Part shown: positions 19,622 to 23,109 of the stretch, in pieces
Layout: each line of letters begins with the position of its first letter
Position numbering within the stretch: the first letter of the stretch is position 1
Notes under the pieces: generated by a model
The model's database searches: none
Told to the model about the DNA's origin: nothing
Seen by the model: only the letters and a program-made list of their open reading frames with translations
Made by a program: the position numbers and the translations under genes
Assembly: GCA_000697475.1 (NCBI GenBank)
Contig: JNEU01000816.1
Location: 1-23,109 of the forward strand
Direction of reading: 5' to 3'
DNA: 23,109 nt
Source of the DNA: Lichtheimia corymbifera B2541
Taxonomy: Eukaryota; Mucoromycota; Mucoromycetes; Mucorales; Lichtheimiaceae

Positions 19622-20317
19622 TTAAGGCTCTGACGGAATAAAAGAATGGTCTTGTGTTGGAGCAGCGACAGAAGAAGAACCATTGGTATTGCTAGGATAG
19701 CTTAATGATGTTGTTGACATTGGATGATGGGTATTGTATTCGTGGACCATGGTAGGCTCAAACAGGCGTCGAAAGCGATTCCTATCTATGGATGAGAACC
19801 CATCAAAACAAATACGCTATTGCATACTTACATGGAATCACCCAAATCATCCAGCTAAAATGTATTCTAGTTACAACTTGGGCCAAGTTGAGATCAATCA
19901 GGCACTTACTTTGATCATGAGATTCTTGAGAGCTAATTCTTTCTTGTGGAAGCTGTCTATGCTTTGCTGATAATCATGCTCCATATTCACCTCTGAAGGT
20001 TGTCTATACAATGACATCAGCCAATGAATCGATTTTTACATGTCATTCTTACGGTAAATCATTCATGTTTTCGAGTGAGATGTGATCACGCGCCAAGTCG
20101 ATTTGCTTTCGTCGGATGACATCAAGCTCTTGGAAAATATGCTCCGTATCCTTCCCTGCATAGACAAGAGGGCGAGTGAGTATCAGCCTTACGTCAAACA
20201 TGAGCCACCTTTCCAAGACGTACCAAAAAGACGCATATCGCCCTGTGAAAACATGCGATCCATCCGCTTGAACTCCATCTCCAAGCTCATGAGGACATGG
20301 TTGTGATTCTGAATCAT
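19622..20317 (-). CDS. CCDC28-like coiled-coil protein
   Basis: Five exons on the minus strand: 20317-20224, 20155-20053, 20003-19910, 19854-19832 and 19781-19622, giving 157 aa with all phases closing. The core FSQGDMRLFGKD, followed by ELDVIRRKQIDLARDHISLE, corresponds to the animal CCDC28 block (short segment, AFGKE, then a helix with VR-x-MQ-x-KLA and LHF-x-L). The later LKNLMIKLDDLGDSMNRF corresponds to the CCDC28 C-terminal helix LLSNLEDLSNSIQKL. The last 45 residues are Ser/Thr/Asn-rich and low in complexity. Human CCDC28B is linked to the BBSome and to SIN1/mTORC2; its role in a fungus is unknown. Exon 4 is only 23 nt. The ATG at 20317 gives a protein shorter than the animal forms, so an upstream exon may be missing; the frame is open upstream to about 20393. 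Confidence 0.68.
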
Positions 20318-20513
20318 GACGAAACGCAAGAAAGGAAAAGGCTGCTTGAAAGTCAAATTGCCCTCTGCTCCGAACTTACTACTCCTTGGTCAGCTGACAC
20401 AGCGATGATGCGTGATCCAATGTACCTGCCATTTGACAAAAGCTACCACAATCATTCAATGTCGTCCACGGCATGATTCCTTCGTGGACAAGTATCCATT
20501 GTTCATGGTCAAA

Positions 20514-20522
20514 TTTTTTATA
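20514..20522 (-). promoter_or_regulatory. TATA-like element for the CCDC28-like gene
   Basis: TATAAAAAA on the minus strand lies about 200 bp before the proposed ATG, in the 268-bp gap behind the upstream gene. The distance leaves room for a 5' UTR or a missed first exon. Confidence 0.3.
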
Positions 20523-20585
20523 CAAGATTCACAACATGGTATCATTATTGGAAGAAAAGCAAGCGTACGTACGTTGGAAGCAAAT

Positions 20586-21920
20586 TTATTTCGATCGATG
20601 GGCACAATCGCTTCTACCTTCAAACAAGTTGATTTTTTCTTGACTACTCAATAGCTGTTCTCTACTAAGGATTGTCACCGAGTGCTTCCGAGGTAATTGA
20701 TCTACAATGATGTTTTGTATACTTGGCATATCCCTAAAACACCAAAACCATCCGGTTAGTTATGTAGGTTTCCCTATGATCTTACGAAGTTTTGCACTAA
20801 TTGAGCATCTTACAAAAGAAATTGCTGCAAGTCGTCAGCATTTGTCGTCAAGCCGGCAAAACCAAGTACAACAAGAGACACCTTGCTTGCCGTGCTGATG
20901 TATGTAATCATATCTATTAAGGTATTATTATCAGTATGAATTGTAAGTTAGCCGTTATAACACCTTTTACCTTGGGTATTGCCTATTGCACCTTCGATTT
21001 CTAACGTTGTGGTATCCAAATCTCTCATCCTCATTTGTTCGTCGGCTGAAGAGCAGGGAGAAACATACACACGGTCGACCAACGATCTGCCTTTGAGCTT
21101 TTCGACCATTTGATTTAATAGACGGGTCCTTGTTTCGTCGTCATCCTCAGTGGGAGATTTTCGGCAATAGCCTATGATGGTATGATTTTCCATCTTCAAT
21201 CCTTTCACTTGTTCTTGAAATCTTGGAATGTATGTCTTGATTGCTTGGGCTACGACATCTATACAGTAACAGAACATTTATTAATGTGTATGATCTCTTT
21301 AACCCAGCAAATTAATACTCTACCATGAAAATCCTCATGCAAAACATACAATGTACGAAGCCTTCTTTTTTCGCCATTTTCTCCTTTCAGTTTTTTGCGT
21401 TTCTTCTCTGCTTCACAGAGTTTGAGCTTATTTTTGGAGCACCACTGTGCAAAGCCCAATGACGACTTCTTTTCAAAAAGCGATGTAAATGGTGATATGC
21501 AAGCTTGTATTTCAGTGACTGTAAGCGTCTTTTCAATATACATCGTATTGCTCGGGTCGTCAGCGAGGATAACCTCGTTAAAGAAGTCTTTCGCCATGGC
21601 TACTGATGCTGTAACATGATATATCATATAAGGGCGTTGAACTCTTGACACAAACGAGAGAACTCACTATAAAACTTACTTAACGATGTACGGGTATCTG
21701 TTGTTCTGACTGGCTGGGTAGCTTGCTCAGGATAAGGGTGGTACTTAAACGGATTTGCGTATAACTTTCTCCTCGTGATTAAGACGGGATCTGTTTCGTC
21801 TTCGCCGTAGCAAAGTACCAAGTCTGGCCTCTCTTCCAATAGTTTTGTGTATTTGTCGACATTCTCTTGATTAAATTCCTCAAAATACAGCATACATAGT
21901 GCCTGGCCTTTTGAGATCAT
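20586..21920 (-). CDS. Unrecognised lineage-specific protein with serine-recombinase-like pattern
   Basis: Five exons on the minus strand: 21920-21680, 21608-21324, 21258-20964, 20894-20814 and 20733-20586, giving 349 aa with all phases closing. I do not recognise a named family; the pattern looks like an expanded family I associate with Mucorales. The N-terminal half has a basic stretch (CEAEKKRKKLKGENGEKRR). The second half begins TIIGYCRKSPTEDDDETR, then LVDRVYVSPCSSADEQMRMR, then KVSLVVLGFAGLTTNADDL. It ends IIVDQLPRKHSVTILSREQL and CAHRSK. The order of a YxRxS strand, an SS...R loop, and a LVVL strand followed by a DL turn resembles the catalytic domain of small serine recombinases, but this is inference without alignment. 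The third donor (GTGTTA) is atypical. The first in-frame ATG outside the adjoining repeat array is at 21920. The array begins 9 bp upstream of it. Confidence 0.68.
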
Positions 21921-21928
21921 TGCGTTTG

Positions 21929-22660
21929 TGGAAGGAAAAAGTGGACCGGTTACAGAAAAAGTGGACAGGTTGAAGGCAAAAGTTGTCCAGTTATGCAGAA
22001 AAAGAGGACCGATTAAAGTGGACCGGTTGCAAAGAAAAGAATCAACCTGTGCAACCGGACCACTATTTTCTTTAATCGGTTCCCTTTTTCTGTGTAACTC
22101 GTCCACTTTTTCCTTATCACCGGTCCACTTTTTCCTATCAACCGGTCCACTTTTTCTGCATGACTGGTCCACCGTTGCCTTCAACAGGTCCACTTTTTAT
22201 TGAACCTGTCCTTTTGCCTTCAACCTGCCCACTTGCCTATCAATTGGTCCACTTTTGCCTATCAACTGGTCCACTTTTTCTGCGTAACAGGTCCACTTTG
22301 CCTTCAACTGGTCCACTTTTCTGTGTAACCGGTCCACTTTTGCCCATCACCTGGTCCTTTTTCTGCGTAACCGGTCCACTTTTTCTGCGTGACCGGTCCA
22401 CTTTGCCTTCAACTGGTCCACTTTACCTATCACCTGGTCATTTTTCTGCGTAACCGGTCCACTTTTTCTGCGTAACCGGTCCACTTTTGCCTATCACCTG
22501 GTCCACTTTTGCCATCAACTGGTCCACTTTTGCCTATCAATTGGTCCACTTTTGTCTATCAATTGGTCCACTTTTTCTGGGTAACCGGTCCACTTTGCCT
22601 TCAACTGGTCCACTTTGCCTATCAACAGGTCCACTTTTTCTGCGTAACCGGTCCACTTTG
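21929..22660. repeat. Mosaic minisatellite, ACCGGTCCACTTT core
   Basis: About 730 bp of tandem 20-22-bp units share the core ACCGGTCCACTTT or ACTGGTCCACTTT. Three linkers alternate: TTCTGCGTAA, GCCTTCAA and GCCTATCAA. Many cores contain the palindrome ACCGGT. From 21929 to about 22040 the units read in the opposite direction (AAAGTGGACCGGT); from about 22045 to 22660 they read forward. The array lies between the 5' ends of two divergent genes and produces long but meaningless open frames on both strands. Confidence 0.92.
21941..22158. repeat. Imperfect inverted repeat at the array's orientation switch
   Basis: The left arm (about 21941-22031), read as reverse complement, aligns base by base with the right arm (about 22050-22158). 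Both arms start TGCAACCGG-x-CCACT, both then contain TTAATCGGT, and both continue through the same series of units. The spacer near 22032-22049 is short. Such a dyad could form a hairpin or cruciform. Confidence 0.75.
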
Positions 22661-22867
22661 TGTGGTGGTTCAGGCACTACATCTCCGACGTGCTTGGTAT
22701 AGGTGTAGCTCAGATTAGATTTATGATTCTTTGTTCTATCTTTCGTTTATATAAAACTTTCAGAACACCTACCGAGTCTCGCGTACTCACTAACGTTACC
22801 GATACACACACACACACAAACACACCTACACCAGCACATCTTTTTTACGCGAATACTCTTTTTCGAA
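22661..22867 (+). promoter_or_regulatory. Promoter and 5' UTR of the poly-N/Q gene
   Basis: TATATAAAA (22748-22756) lies 111 bp before the ATG at 22868. Between them is a CA-rich 5' UTR with a short CA run (22804-22818) and a TTTTTT stretch. The repeat array ends just upstream at 22660. Confidence 0.6.
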
Positions 22868-23109
22868 ATGTCTACTCCCAACAACAACAACAACAACAAC
22901 AACAACATGATTGTTGACCAAGACAACGATGGTGGCATTCCATTCAACAACATTCCCGGCCTTACGGCTGAATGGGACAACCCACCTCCCAACGATCAAG
23001 AACAAACAATCGATTTGCTTCAACAGCAAATTCAGCACCAATTGTTGCTCCAACAGCAGCAAGCTGCACAACTTCAGCAACAGCAGCAAGCTTTGCAGCA
23101 GCAACAAGA
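22868..23109 (+). CDS. Poly-Asn/poly-Gln protein, partial (N-terminus)
   Basis: The frame opens MSTP followed by nine Asn from (AAC)9, an acidic segment (MIVDQDNDGG), GLTAEWDNPPP, and then a glutamine-rich helix-like stretch (LLQQQIQHQLLLQQ and further CAG/CAA runs). It runs off the window after about 80 codons. The start is supported by the TATA element 111 bp upstream and by codon-like triplet runs in frame. Low-complexity N/Q starts are found in fungal transcription regulators, RNA-binding proteins and some retroelement Gag proteins; the visible part does not decide between them. Confidence 0.65.
   Translation, partial: MSTPNNNNNNNNNMIVDQDNDGGIPFNNIPGLTAEWDNPPPNDQEQTIDLLQQQIQHQLLLQQQQAAQLQQQQQALQQQQ

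Noticed and set aside
19734..20306. Plus-strand frames of 74-78 codons over the CCDC28-like gene
   Set aside because: They are antisense shadows of the minus-strand exons and introns and show no motifs.
20948..20963. Stop codon TAA at 20948-20950 as the end of the 20586-21920 gene
   Set aside because: A donor at 20963 and two further exons continue the protein with VSLVVLGFAGLTTN and a basic C-terminus in consistent phase, so the stop lies in an intron.
21928..22203. Open frames on both strands running into the left half of the array, including a 5' extension of the 20586-21920 gene to 22193
   Set aside because: The extension is pure repeat translation; the non-repeat protein begins at the ATG at 21920.
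22160..22718. Overlapping + frames of 69-97 codons rich in STGPLF repeats
   Set aside because: They are translations of the minisatellite, open in several frames at once because the units lack stops. They have no independent start context or domain.
22747..23107. Minus-strand leucine-rich frames opposite the poly-N/Q gene
   Set aside because: Poly-Leu and poly-Val/Cys runs are reverse translations of the CAG/AAC and CA repeats; the + frame has an ATG and an upstream TATA.

Overview
The window looks like nuclear DNA of a filamentous fungus of the Mucoromycota, most likely order Mucorales (inference). Genes are dense, and most are split by many short GT-AG introns (about 48-90 nt). Proteins match fungal/opisthokont housekeeping families, and one gene (20586-21920) has the look of a lineage-restricted family that I associate with Mucorales. 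I reconstructed ten gene models by joining exons by eye. In every complete model the reading phase closes across all junctions, which is the main support for the splice sites. Nothing was run computationally.

Left part (1-6186): about 1.8 kb with promoter-like elements but no recognised gene. Then two genes follow in tandem on +: a LYR-motif Cup1-like protein (1773-2926, 323 aa) and the SSU-processome protein PWP2 (3169-6186, 862 aa, with one GC-AG intron).

Middle part (6301-13986): a DUF89/ARMT1-type damage-control phosphatase on - (convergent with PWP2), the mitochondrial outer-membrane/peroxisomal AAA extractase MSP1 on -, and, diverging from it over a 248-bp promoter, a NUP155/NUP170 nucleoporin on + that ends about 300-400 residues earlier than usual.

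Right-middle part (14674-19491): a two-AN1-finger ZFAND2/AIRAP-like protein ending in a CaaX box (-), an intronless cytochrome-b5-fusion sphingolipid Delta8-type desaturase (-), and a nine-exon SAM-methyltransferase-fold protein (+) with a 15-nt microexon and an eroded SAM-binding motif.

Right end (19622-23109): a CCDC28-like small coiled-coil protein (-), then an accessory-looking block. The block holds an unrecognised five-exon gene with a serine-recombinase-like residue pattern (-), a roughly 730-bp minisatellite built of three interspersed unit types around an ACCGGTCCACTTT core and switching orientation near 22040 to give a large imperfect inverted repeat, and the start of a poly-N/poly-Q protein (+) cut by the window edge. 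This block is the most unusual part of the window.

The housekeeping genes belong to separate processes: ribosome biogenesis, metabolite or protein damage control, tail-anchored protein quality control, nuclear pores, proteotoxic stress and sphingolipids. I see no operon-like cooperation, only shared divergent promoters and tight convergent 3' ends.
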